DNA from: Eubacterium sp.
GTDB taxonomy: Bacteria; Bacillota_A; Clostridia; Lachnospirales; Lachnospiraceae
NCBI GenBank assembly: GCA_024687845.1
Contig: JAILEL010000329.1
Location: 1-13,737 of the forward strand
Direction of reading: 5' to 3'
Length of the DNA: 13,737 bases
Below are positions 1 through 7,814 of the stretch, piece after piece. Positions within the stretch are counted from its first letter, which is position 1. Each line of letters starts with the position of its first letter. The notes under the pieces are model-generated. The model saw nothing but the letters and a program-made list of their open reading frames with translations, was not told where the DNA came from and searched no databases. The position numbers and the translations under genes were made by a program.

Positions 1-42
1 TTCCAATTCCAATTTACTGTTCTTGTTTGGATTCGTTCAATT

Positions 43-94
43 CCGAATATTCTTTTGTCTGACTCATGTCAAACTGTCTTAAAAGAATTTTCGG
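43..94 (-). other. Leader RNA hairpin, probably in rRNA operon 5' leader
   Basis: Arms at 43-56 and 81-94 are complementary over 14 bp with one mismatch. The loop is 24 nt and contains a second small hairpin (TGAC-ATGA-GTCA when read on the minus strand). It lies about 110-160 nt downstream of the strong minus-strand promoter at 211-239. The stem is AU-rich and has no U-tract, so it does not look like an intrinsic terminator. A structured leader hairpin before 16S rRNA is the best inference, but the rRNA lies outside the window. Confidence 0.5.
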
Positions 95-114
95 GGTTGT
101 CATCATTATTAAGT

Positions 115-126
115 TATTAAAGATCA
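115..126 (-). promoter_or_regulatory. boxA-like antitermination element in leader
   Basis: The minus strand reads TGATCTTTAATA here and continues into AACTTAATAAT. This resembles the boxA-type segment (TGnTCTTTnAnAACT) commonly seen in Firmicute rRNA leaders upstream of 16S, which binds Nus factors and prevents premature termination. It lies about 80-90 nt downstream of the predicted start site. The match is by eye and not exact. Confidence 0.5.
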
Positions 127-210
127 ATTCGCTGTAAACCCGCTATTTATAAGGGTTTGTTCGCTCTCTCTCAAGTCGTTTGTTTTATCTGTATCAGCGA
201 CAGCTTGTTT

Positions 211-280
211 ATAATACTACTTTAAAACTATAATGTCAACACTTTTTTTTAAATTTTTTAAAAAATTTTTTTAATCTCGA
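211..280 (-). promoter_or_regulatory. Strong sigma-A promoter with UP-like AT tracts, probably of an rRNA operon
   Basis: On the minus strand there is a perfect -35 TTGACA (234-239), a 17-bp spacer and -10 TATTAT (211-216), with a start site expected near 204. Directly upstream (about 241-275) are phased runs of A and T that resemble an UP element. Transcription runs toward position 1 with at least about 200 nt of leader and no open reading frame. The combination of consensus -35, UP tract, boxA-like element and long non-coding leader is typical of rRNA operons. A tRNA operon is the main alternative. No rRNA sequence is visible in the window. Confidence 0.72.
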
Positions 281-299
281 AAACCCGCATAAAAACTGG

Positions 300-328
300 A
301 AAAGCCGGGCTTCTTCAGCACGGCTTTT
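300..328 (-). terminator. Intrinsic terminator of the DUF5711-CvpA-GGDEF operon
   Basis: An 8-bp stem, AAAAGCCG (300-307) with CGGCTTTT (321-328), is extended inward by a GC pair doublet after one mismatch. Read on the minus strand, the stem ends in a short U run (CGGCTTTT). It lies 25 nt past the GGDEF stop codon and separates that operon from the putative rRNA promoter further along the same strand. Confidence 0.75.
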
Positions 329-352
329 TCTGGTATCTTTCAAAAAACATTT

Positions 353-1768
353 TTATTCTTTTGTCTGATCTGATGGTTTAGTTCCTGTTTTTTCTTTCTT
401 GCTATTATAGAAGGATACTCCCCTCTTTCCTTTTGACTTAGTTTCATACAAGGCTTCATCAGCACGCTTAAAAAGATCTGAGACATTTAACCCATTTCTT
501 CCAAATGCAACACCAACGCTGCAGGATATCGGCGGAGTTCCATTTTCATCCGTTGCAGACAGTTTATCATTTATATTCTGCACCTTCTTGGTTATCAGGT
601 TCTTCATACTGGAATCTGACCTTATCATTATAACCGCAAATTCATCTCCACCTATTCTGCATATATAATCCTGTGAACGGAAGCTATTGAATATAGTTCT
701 TGCCGCCCTTATCAAAACTTTATCACCAACATCATGCCCATAAGTGTCATTTATAGATTTGAATTCATCAAGATCTATGATCATAAGAGTTGATGTTTCC
801 ATATCTACGTTATTAAGAAGAAACTCATAGCCTCTTCTATTATAAAGATTGGTCATCTTATCATGGGTTGCATCATGTCCAAGCTTTTTCTTGCTTTCAT
901 TATTTGTGTAATACATGAGATTATAGTTTTTAGCCAGAAATCGAATCTCATAAGCCCCTTCAAGTGGTACTTCCTCTTCTTTACGAATAAGACCCACACA
1001 TCTTTTCAGTGGTCTGAATACAAGGAACGAAGTAAGTAAAACTATACCCATCATAATGCCTATAAGAGCTAATGTAAGAATGCGCTCGATAAACACCTGT
1101 TTTTCAAGTTTTTTATCAAGATACATTTGTTCCGTATTCATCTCATCTTCGAGCTCTTTCAGGCAGCCTTCCATATCTGTTGTTATATTTCTTTTCGAAT
1201 TGAGATACACATCATCAAAAAGGCGGGCAACTGCCTTATTTTTTTTCTCTACATCCGTAAGAGCCTCATCTTCCGGAGAAAGTGAAACCATCCTTATTTT
1301 CTCTGGAAATTCATCAACATCATATCCATAGCCCTCGATAGTAAGCCGTGCCGAATAATACTCTACATTCATCAGATTAACTGATTCATCCATGGCTTTT
1401 CTGAGTTCTATTACAGCGTCTGAGTCTTCGTGATATTTTTTTATCTTTTCCAGCGCCTTTTCACGTCTCTTATTGGTCTCAGCTTCTTTGAAATAATTAT
1501 CGAGATGCATTCTTTTTCCTGTAACAGAAAAGCACCTTATTTCTTCAGTCAGATAGTCTGATGCAATCTGAAGGTCATAGGCGCTATTTCTCCATTCCAC
1601 GAGATTAGTAGTCATTTCCTGAGTTTTCCGATATGACAGATTGGTAATCTGCATCGCAATAAAAAGAATTATCGAGATAAAAATCGAGAAAACAAGCATA
1701 ACTACGTTAAATCTTCGTAGCGATAATCCACGTTTTTCAAATTTTTCTTTGTTTGTTTTTTCCCCCAT
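353..1768 (-). CDS. Membrane-bound diguanylate cyclase (GGDEF)
   Basis: Makes c-di-GMP from two GTP at the cytoplasmic face of the membrane. The 471-aa protein has TM1 at about 21-41, an extracytoplasmic helical sensor region of about 185 residues, and TM2 at about 227-251. A short HAMP-like linker begins FRPLKRC at 251, and a GGDEF domain spans about 300-455. The signature RIGGDEF is intact (GGDEF at 373-377), the metal-binding Asp is in IIDLDEFKSIND (D332), and the inhibitory I-site RxxD (RSQD, 364-367) sits exactly five residues before GGDEF, so both activity and product inhibition are predicted. There is no EAL domain. The sensor region resembles four-helix-bundle sensors but I cannot name its ligand. 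It is the last gene of the operon, 5 nt after the CvpA stop. The RBS of the chosen ATG is weak, suggesting translational coupling. Confidence 0.93.
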   Translation of the reverse strand: MGEKTNKEKFEKRGLSLRRFNVVMLVFSIFISIILFIAMQITNLSYRKTQEMTTNLVEWRNSAYDLQIASDYLTEEIRCFSVTGKRMHLDNYFKEAETNKRREKALEKIKKYHEDSDAVIELRKAMDESVNLMNVEYYSARLTIEGYGYDVDEFPEKIRMVSLSPEDEALTDVEKKNKAVARLFDDVYLNSKRNITTDMEGCLKELEDEMNTEQMYLDKKLEKQVFIERILTLALIGIMMGIVLLTSFLVFRPLKRCVGLIRKEEEVPLEGAYEIRFLAKNYNLMYYTNNESKKKLGHDATHDKMTNLYNRRGYEFLLNNVDMETSTLMIIDLDEFKSINDTYGHDVGDKVLIRAARTIFNSFRSQDYICRIGGDEFAVIMIRSDSSMKNLITKKVQNINDKLSATDENGTPPISCSVGVAFGRNGLNVSDLFKRADEALYETKSKGKRGVSFYNSKKEKTGTKPSDQTKE

Positions 1769-1773
1769 AAGCT

Positions 1774-2535
1774 TTATGTACTCATAATAATATGCAAAAT
1801 AATATTATACTCATTTATTTTCTCCAGGATTACATTTCCGGCAACCATCTCATCGAAGCTGCTCCCAAATGCAATACCCGCAATTATCATAAATATCCAT
1901 ACAACAACCAGGCCAATAGCCGCCCCTAAAAGAAATCCACCGAATCTGTTAAGCAGAGACAACCCCGGGACCTTCTTGGTAGCATGGTTAATAATTATAA
2001 ATATAATTGCAAAGATAAGTCTGATAACCAGAAATAACATTGCAAACGAGAGTGCATTCGTAACAAGCACTGCCGCATACCTTGCTATATATCTGTAAAA
2101 TGTGGTTATGCCCAGACTTTCATAGAAACTATCATTATTATTTTCAATAAAACCTTTTTTAATATTTTCCGTCAGATTTAAGCCATCTATCACCTGAATC
2201 TGTGTAGCCTTGTCAGGATCTGTTTCCAGGAGACTATTAGTTTCCTGTTTTGTAAGATTCTCAAGATCCGTTGTGACTCCCGCATCCTTCAGGGATTCTT
2301 CAACCTTCTTTTCAAGGGCATCCTTGAACTTGTCATAGATTTTGTCTTCTATATATTCATCAATTTCAGTATTCTGAATAATATACTGCGTCAGATACGG
2401 ACAAGCATAATAAGTTGAGACAATTGAAATTGCAACAGCCAGGAATCCAAAAAGAGTCTTAAAAAGTCCTCTCCAAGTCCCCACTAGTGCGCAGACGACT
2501 ATAATAGCTATAACGCAAAAAACGATATAATACAT
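1774..2535 (-). CDS. CvpA-family membrane protein
   Basis: This 253-aa integral membrane protein has TM segments at about 2-20, 26-46, 150-182 and 198-222. The CvpA family is recognised from the N-terminal G-x-x-RGLFKTL pattern after the first helix (residues 19-28) and the C-terminal VPGLSLLNRFGGFLLG motif (189-204). E. coli CvpA is needed for colicin V production; in Gram-positives the family is a conserved envelope protein of uncertain function. An unusually long polar, charged insert (about 57-145, helical, rich in K/E/D) separates the two membrane pairs and may be an extracytoplasmic or coiled-coil domain. The start codon abuts the stop of the DUF5711 gene with no gap. Its RBS (GAGG, 8 nt before ATG) lies inside that upstream gene, so translation is probably coupled. 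Confidence 0.85.
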   Translation of the reverse strand: MYYIVFCVIAIIVVCALVGTWRGLFKTLFGFLAVAISIVSTYYACPYLTQYIIQNTEIDEYIEDKIYDKFKDALEKKVEESLKDAGVTTDLENLTKQETNSLLETDPDKATQIQVIDGLNLTENIKKGFIENNNDSFYESLGITTFYRYIARYAAVLVTNALSFAMLFLVIRLIFAIIFIIINHATKKVPGLSLLNRFGGFLLGAAIGLVVVWIFMIIAGIAFGSSFDEMVAGNVILEKINEYNIILHIIMST

Positions 2536-3756
2536 TTATTTATCCTCTATTTTAAGACGTATTATCTCAGTTCTGTTTTCAAATGTAACAACATACTCAT
2601 TCGGTCTCGAAGTAGCTATCATTGATTTTATCATAGTATCAAATGTATATGCAAACTTAGTTCTTCCATTTTTCTGAATGATGAGACACTGGTTTCCGCC
2701 TGTGATAATAAGCTCCTCATCTGAAGCATGGATTTTGTCGTATTTCATGTTGAAAGAATAATCAAAAAGTTTTTTACAGTTGAGATCATACACATGCATA
2801 ACATAATCAGCATTTGATCCAGCATCAGAATTAGGCATTATGATTCCAACATACTCTCCTGAATAGAAAACACTGCTTATCTCGCCATTGTATTCTATTT
2901 TACCACGTTCTGATGGTTTCTCCTTCATAGTATATAGAGATATTTTGCTATCAGAAAAAGCAGCAACTATATCATTTGTCACAAAATCGACCTTTGGAAT
3001 CATTTCCTCGTCAAATGAATAGCCACCCACCATTCTGTCAGCATTTTCGTTCTGACCTACTTCGCCAAAATTATATGCTGTAAGGTTATTTTCTATATTT
3101 ACACCATCAAGCTTAAAATAGCTGGTAAAAAGCTTCTTGCCGTCATCTGAAACAGAGACATCCATAGGATAACCACTCTTATCGATAGATGTCTGAATCT
3201 CATAGATTATATTTCCATTCTTATCATACATATTGATGTAATTCGAAGAATTCGATTCAAGAATTGCAGTAAACGCCCCCTGCTTTGCCACATCCACATC
3301 ACGAATATCATATGGCATATTTACAGAACTCACCTGTCCTTCAACACTGAATACAGCAACAAGATTACCATCCCTATCCGCTACAACTGCATAATCTCCA
3401 TTTGTTTTAGCAATTGGCACCTTGAGATCAACACCAGCCGTCCATACAATATTTCCGTTTGAATCTATATAAGAAACTCCGTCCGGGGTATATTTAAGAA
3501 GGTTCTCGCCAAATTCGAGATATTCTGCATTTGCTTCAAATACAGTTTCTGCAGAATGGAGTACCTTATATCCCCTGAAATTCCTTAGTTTCAGATAAAC
3601 AAATGCAGAAACACCGCCGATAACCATAAGAAGGAAGAGAACGACTATAAGTCCCGTCCTCTTTATCCTTGCACTCTGGTTACGGCGTTCATTCATTTCA
3701 CTGACTTCTTTAGAGCCACCTACGTGTATTACGTTGTCTCCTCTTTCTGATGCCAT
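2536..3756 (-). CDS. DUF5711-family membrane-anchored beta-propeller-like protein
   Basis: The 406-aa protein has a basic cytoplasmic tail (1-33), one TM helix (about 35-56, no cleavage site) and a long extracytoplasmic domain. That domain shows repeated blade-like units ending in (D/E)xxGN(I/L) turns: IDSNGNIVW near 97-105, ADRDGNLVAVF near 126-136 and YDKNGNIIYEI near 177-187. This suggests a PQQ/WD-like beta-propeller. The assignment to DUF5711 rests on this architecture and on its position directly before CvpA, an arrangement I recall from Clostridia. The molecular function is unknown; a binding or sensing role is inference. It is the first gene of its operon. The start is supported by AGGAG (3766-3770), 9 nt before ATG, and it is preceded by a promoter at 3911-3939. 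Confidence 0.75.
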   Translation of the reverse strand: MASERGDNVIHVGGSKEVSEMNERRNQSARIKRTGLIVVLFLLMVIGGVSAFVYLKLRNFRGYKVLHSAETVFEANAEYLEFGENLLKYTPDGVSYIDSNGNIVWTAGVDLKVPIAKTNGDYAVVADRDGNLVAVFSVEGQVSSVNMPYDIRDVDVAKQGAFTAILESNSSNYINMYDKNGNIIYEIQTSIDKSGYPMDVSVSDDGKKLFTSYFKLDGVNIENNLTAYNFGEVGQNENADRMVGGYSFDEEMIPKVDFVTNDIVAAFSDSKISLYTMKEKPSERGKIEYNGEISSVFYSGEYVGIIMPNSDAGSNADYVMHVYDLNCKKLFDYSFNMKYDKIHASDEELIITGGNQCLIIQKNGRTKFAYTFDTMIKSMIATSRPNEYVVTFENRTEIIRLKIEDK

Positions 3757-3834
3757 TTAAATTATCTCCTAGCTGAGATGTATTTTCCGAAGCGCTTTAT
3801 TTACCGCACTGATTCTTGTCAGGATTCTCTGTCA

Positions 3835-3888
3835 TTATGAAGATGAAATGAAAGAATAACCTCTTCTGCAATGTTCATAATTCTTCAT
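3835..3888 (-). CDS. Possible 17-codon leader ORF upstream of the DUF5711 gene
   Basis: Within the leader of the DUF5711 operon, ATG at 3888 opens a 17-codon frame (MKNYEHCRRGYSFISSS) that ends in TAA at 3835. A weak CAGG lies about 9 nt upstream of the ATG. It begins about 16 nt after the predicted transcription start. It may be a regulatory upstream ORF or only chance; nothing else supports translation. Confidence 0.22.
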   Translation of the reverse strand: MKNYEHCRRGYSFISSS

Positions 3889-3910
3889 AGCGCGTTACCT
3901 GCAAATTCTT

Positions 3911-3939
3911 ATTGTACTATTTTTTTAGCTATTATTCAA
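3911..3939 (-). promoter_or_regulatory. Promoter of the DUF5711-CvpA-GGDEF operon
   Basis: On the minus strand: -35 TTGAAT (3934-3939), a 17-bp spacer, and -10 TACAAT (3911-3916). The predicted start near 3904 gives a leader of about 148 nt before the DUF5711 ATG. The promoter lies just past the GH25 stop codon. No convincing terminator hairpin precedes it, so readthrough from the MoxR operon may add to transcription. Confidence 0.65.
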
Positions 3940-3961
3940 GTCTATGGAGAAGTTTAAGAGT

Positions 3962-5353
3962 TTATTTGTAAAGAACGTTGAAATCTACCGCTGTGTTAAC
4001 TCCATCTATATGTCCCTTGCTGGTCTGTTGCCACATATAGTAGTCTCCGGTATAGGAGGTTGAATCTGTATAATGGGCCAGCCAGACTGGTGTATTATTC
4101 TCATTTGTCCATACATTTTCAAGGAAGTTCAGACTGCTGTAAATACCTGCTTCATAGCCATGGGATTTGATTTCACTGCAAAATGTAGCATAGTTATTAT
4201 TTATATCCTGCAGATTCATTCCATAGTTTTCAAAGCCATCAAAATCTTCCCAGTCATAGCTTATTGGGAAATCCAAAGTTTCTCCATTCAGAACTCCCAT
4301 GAGATAGTTAACACTATTCTTTACCTGTTCAGGGCTATTCTCCTCCGCATGCCAGTATATGCCGATTCTAAGACCTGCTGCCTTAGCATCCTTTAAATAT
4401 GTATTGTAATATCTGTCCGTATAAAGCTCTCCATCATCAAAGCCACCAAGACGCATTATAACAAAATCGCAGCCAGCCGCCTTTACCTTATTAAAATCAA
4501 TATCCCCCTGCCATCTTGATACATCCAGGCCAAAGGTTGCCCCGTCTGTTTTATATCTTGTCATGAAGTCGCTGAATTCTTCAGTAGGTTTTACCGTACT
4601 GACAATGCCATTATCAGTTTTCTCTTCTACAACCGGAGCATTGCCAACCCTTACTGTCATATCGGCACTTTTTGTATTTCCGGCATCATCCTTCAATGTA
4701 ACTGTTATCGGATAATTTCCTGTATTCAGAACATCCACAGCACCATCGATTATAACCTCAACGTCTCTGTCTACATTATCAGCATATCCTATAAAATCCT
4801 TAACATTAAAGACTGATCCGGCGCCGATCTCCGGCGACTTATTCATGGTAAGAAATATCGGTGCCTGGGTGTCATTTGCCACATCCTGACTTGCCGGAAG
4901 ATTGGATGTTTCACGATTCGAATTCGCTGAATCATTCCCATTCTGATCATTTGACGAAGTATTACTTTCCTTCGAATCATCAGCCTTCTCTGTTGTTTTA
5001 TCATTTGCCCCGAAGATTCCTTCGTTTAAGCCTGAAGACTGATCGTTTGAAGCATCATCTCTGGAATTATCTGATGATTTGGGTTCTGAATTATCTGATG
5101 AACCATCTTCGGAATCGTTTGAGGAATCATCTATAGATTCATTCGGTGAATAATCCATAGAACTATTTGAAGAATCACCCTCCGTAATGATATCAGTTTT
5201 TACATATGTACTTTCTCTCTCAACACTATTCTCTTGTGGAGGATTCTTTTTCTTATCCTTTGAACTCACCAAGTAAAGCATTCCCACCGTAAAAAGGATT
5301 ATTCCCACAAATCCAAGCACTAAATATATTTTCTGTTTCATTAATCTTCCCAT
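3962..5353 (-). CDS. Membrane-anchored GH25 muramidase (lysozyme) with Ig-like domain
   Basis: Predicted to cleave the MurNAc-GlcNAc bond of peptidoglycan outside the cell. The 463-aa protein has a signal anchor (about 9-30), a Ser/Asp/Asn-rich linker (about 52-160) and an Ig-like fold (about 162-237, ending with the DDAGNTKSADMTVRV pattern). The GH25 domain runs from 274 to 463. GH25 features seen are GLDVSRWQGDIDF (D277), the acidic pair in YDWED (D367, E369), MWQQ (440-443) and the terminal VDFN (456-459). The catalytic set appears complete. The Ig-like domain may hold the enzyme at the wall and the linker may span it. It lies 39 nt after the transglutaminase gene, so it is probably the last gene of the MoxR operon. 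The start is uncertain: ATG at 5353 has a poor RBS, and ATG at 5341 (GGGAAG, 4 nt away) is an alternative. Confidence 0.92.
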   Translation of the reverse strand: MGRLMKQKIYLVLGFVGIILFTVGMLYLVSSKDKKKNPPQENSVERESTYVKTDIITEGDSSNSSMDYSPNESIDDSSNDSEDGSSDNSEPKSSDNSRDDASNDQSSGLNEGIFGANDKTTEKADDSKESNTSSNDQNGNDSANSNRETSNLPASQDVANDTQAPIFLTMNKSPEIGAGSVFNVKDFIGYADNVDRDVEVIIDGAVDVLNTGNYPITVTLKDDAGNTKSADMTVRVGNAPVVEEKTDNGIVSTVKPTEEFSDFMTRYKTDGATFGLDVSRWQGDIDFNKVKAAGCDFVIMRLGGFDDGELYTDRYYNTYLKDAKAAGLRIGIYWHAEENSPEQVKNSVNYLMGVLNGETLDFPISYDWEDFDGFENYGMNLQDINNNYATFCSEIKSHGYEAGIYSSLNFLENVWTNENNTPVWLAHYTDSTSYTGDYYMWQQTSKGHIDGVNTAVDFNVLYK

Positions 5354-5392
5354 CTTACTTTTACAACATTTTATCTATATTTTGACAGATAT

Positions 5393-7747
5393 TTACTTCT
5401 TTTTTGCAAAAATCTGCTCCAATGTTCCATCTGCAAAAACAAAATCCTCATTGCTGATTTCATTTCTCGAGAATCCGGCTCTTTCCAGTATATCTATCAT
5501 TCTAAAGCGCTCCGGCTCACTAAAAGGAAGCATCAGAGTCATAACCTCAGAATAGTTTGCACATTTTCTCAAGGCTTCATTTTTCTTCTTGTTTTTCCTT
5601 ATATATCTGGAATATTTAAGTATAAGCTTATCTGATAGTCCGGCTTTTTTATAATCCATATGGTATCTTATGTCAGGTAGCAGCTTTAAAAATATAAATA
5701 CAAGCACAGCCAGAACTATAAGAACTATCATCACATATGCCAGATATGTCATTAGCTGATCCATTCCTGAGAGTCCGTTTTTAGCCGCATCTGCAGCATC
5801 TCTGTCTCCTGCAGCTTCGTCTCCATCACCAAAAATATTATTGAATCTCTCCCAGAAATTATCGTCATCATCTTCTTCAAGGCCTGAAGAAGGCGTAACC
5901 TCGACCGGCATCCAGCCATAATCAGGGTCAAATATCTCCACCCACGCATGAGCATCTGCATCTGATGCATCAACCCTGATAAGCGCAGTTTCTCCAAGGG
6001 GATTATATCCACTATAATAATCAGAATATTTAGCGTCTTCTACAAGTTCACCATTATCGATGATCTCGCTGAAGGATATCGCATAGCCCTCACAATAGCG
6101 TGCCGGCACACCCATCTGGCGGAAGATCAGAGTTGCAGCAGATGCAAAATGAGCGCAGTAACCCTTCCTGTTATCTTCAAGGAAATAGTTAACAAAGTCT
6201 CTTCTCCATGGTGTTGCACCAGGTCTGATAGTATAAGGAATATTCGCCTGATAATAGACTTTTATCTGATTGGCGATCTCCATTGGTGTTCCTTTAGTAA
6301 AGCCAGCCTCTTTAATAAATCTTTTTATAACCTTCTGATTAGCCTCAGGCACATACAGATAATCATCATCAACAGTCTTATTATCAATTTTTACTTTATT
6401 TTCCTCAAATCTCGGATAAACTGTATATGTCCTTGACTTCCTCATGAACACACGTTTTCTGTCTCCATCGCTATAATAAGGCTGATAGGAAAGAGCCTGA
6501 GCTTCTACATTTGTTACAGTAATATAAGCCATCGCAGAGGTCTCATTTCCCTCTTCATAGGCTTTTTTGAGTACCCTGACCTCTTCTCCATAGCCTGAAC
6601 TGGTTTCATCAAAATTCGGATCTCTATCCCAGACATTGGTATAAGGCTGATAATTAGCGCCACTGAAATTCTTGATATATAAAGTTCTGTTCGTATAAGG
6701 TGTTAGAAGAACTGTGATATCTGGCTGGTAATCCAGAGTAATTCTGGAAACTCCACCCAGTTCACCAGTTGAAAGTCCACCATTATTAGGGTATTCATTA
6801 AAAAGCCCGTAGAATCCCAGCATTATAAAGTTCTGAAAAATCTCTACTGTTTCTTCTTTATCTTCACTCTGCTGCTGAAGAGTATCATAAAAGGTCTTGT
6901 CAAATACGGTACTCATTATCGCAACAACCATCATTATAAATACAGCCACCGTTGCAAGTCCCTGCCATAGTGACTTATAGTCAAGAAGATAGCTAAGTCC
7001 CTTCTTGGATTTTCCGAAGATATGGTCTCTACGACTGAGGAAGAAATGCCCGCCCCCTTTTAGTACGAAGGTCATCACAATTCCTACCATAACCATAATC
7101 ATGTAGATAGTGTCCGCTTCCTTCTGCATATAAAATGCAATAACACTCATTGTAAGTGATATTCCGATTGCAATCATGAATCTGGCTCTTCTGAGAATAT
7201 AGTTGTTCAGAAGTACATTTTCAGCTACTCCGATAATGCAGGCAGCAATAGTAATTGCAACATAACGATTTGAAATTCTTTCATTATAATACTGAAGTCC
7301 TTCAGTATTCAGATAAATCGACGCCCAGTCTATAGTATCATTAAGTACAGCATAGAAACCGGAGTTAATATAATCCTTAAAAAGAATCATAATCGTAGCA
7401 TAGATCAGGAAAAATACCAGATAGCCAAGGTTCTCGGATTTCCAGCTATGATAAAGGGCGGCACAGATCAGAGCAGTAATGAAAATAATAATATTGAATA
7501 TTATCTGATTAAAGCTGATATCAAGCGCAGTAAGATAAGCACCTATTCCGCCTGCTGTAATAAGGTACACGATAAAGCCCTTTATGAGTAACGTGAAATA
7601 TCTGTTCTCACTTATCTCATACACTGAAGAGTCTATCATGGCACCCTTGCAAAGCTGTACAGGTGTTGTATCCTCATATCTCCAGGCAGCGCCCGGAACT
7701 GCTTTGGATGGCTTTTTTTCAGTTTTCTTTTTTCTGATATCTGCCAT
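5393..7747 (-). CDS. Membrane transglutaminase-like protein (TgpA type)
   Basis: This 784-aa protein has about seven N-terminal TM helices (between 52 and 282), an extracytoplasmic region, and a transglutaminase-core domain (about 485-620). An Asp-rich linker (624-655), a last TM helix (about 664-690) and a cytoplasmic tail of about 95 residues follow. The catalytic Cys is in KGYCAHFASAATLIFR (C531) and the His in DAHAWVEIFDP (H600). The third triad position, normally Asp in the W-x-P-V-D-x-T motif, is Glu here (GWMPVEVTP, E616). The family architecture matches TgpA-like proteins encoded with MoxR and DUF58. The fold may act as a peptidase or acyl-transferase on envelope substrates, but the substrate is unknown. 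It lies 67 nt after the DUF58 gene, with AGGAG (7761-7765) 13 nt from the ATG, a rather long spacing. Confidence 0.9.
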   Translation of the reverse strand: MADIRKKKTEKKPSKAVPGAAWRYEDTTPVQLCKGAMIDSSVYEISENRYFTLLIKGFIVYLITAGGIGAYLTALDISFNQIIFNIIIFITALICAALYHSWKSENLGYLVFFLIYATIMILFKDYINSGFYAVLNDTIDWASIYLNTEGLQYYNERISNRYVAITIAACIIGVAENVLLNNYILRRARFMIAIGISLTMSVIAFYMQKEADTIYMIMVMVGIVMTFVLKGGGHFFLSRRDHIFGKSKKGLSYLLDYKSLWQGLATVAVFIMMVVAIMSTVFDKTFYDTLQQQSEDKEETVEIFQNFIMLGFYGLFNEYPNNGGLSTGELGGVSRITLDYQPDITVLLTPYTNRTLYIKNFSGANYQPYTNVWDRDPNFDETSSGYGEEVRVLKKAYEEGNETSAMAYITVTNVEAQALSYQPYYSDGDRKRVFMRKSRTYTVYPRFEENKVKIDNKTVDDDYLYVPEANQKVIKRFIKEAGFTKGTPMEIANQIKVYYQANIPYTIRPGATPWRRDFVNYFLEDNRKGYCAHFASAATLIFRQMGVPARYCEGYAISFSEIIDNGELVEDAKYSDYYSGYNPLGETALIRVDASDADAHAWVEIFDPDYGWMPVEVTPSSGLEEDDDDNFWERFNNIFGDGDEAAGDRDAADAAKNGLSGMDQLMTYLAYVMIVLIVLAVLVFIFLKLLPDIRYHMDYKKAGLSDKLILKYSRYIRKNKKKNEALRKCANYSEVMTLMLPFSEPERFRMIDILERAGFSRNEISNEDFVFADGTLEQIFAKKK

Positions 7748-7814
7748 TTACTATATCTTTCTCCTAAGTTTTATATAAGTCGGTAAACCATGAACAAAAG
7801 AAAAAAATAAATTT

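Noticed and set aside
3757..3904. c-di-GMP riboswitch in the leader of the GGDEF-containing operon
   Set aside because: I looked for the conserved core of the c-di-GMP-I class and saw no matching GNRA loop/receptor arrangement or conserved stem sequences.
4861..5136. Plus-strand ORF opposite the GH25 linker
   Set aside because: Its repetitive protein mirrors the low-complexity linker on the other strand and it has no RBS; the minus-strand gene has clear domains.
7770..7797. Internal promoter between the DUF58 and transglutaminase genes (TTGTTC, 16 bp, TATAAA)
   Set aside because: The -35 match is poor and the predicted start would fall on the RBS of the transglutaminase gene, removing it from the transcript.
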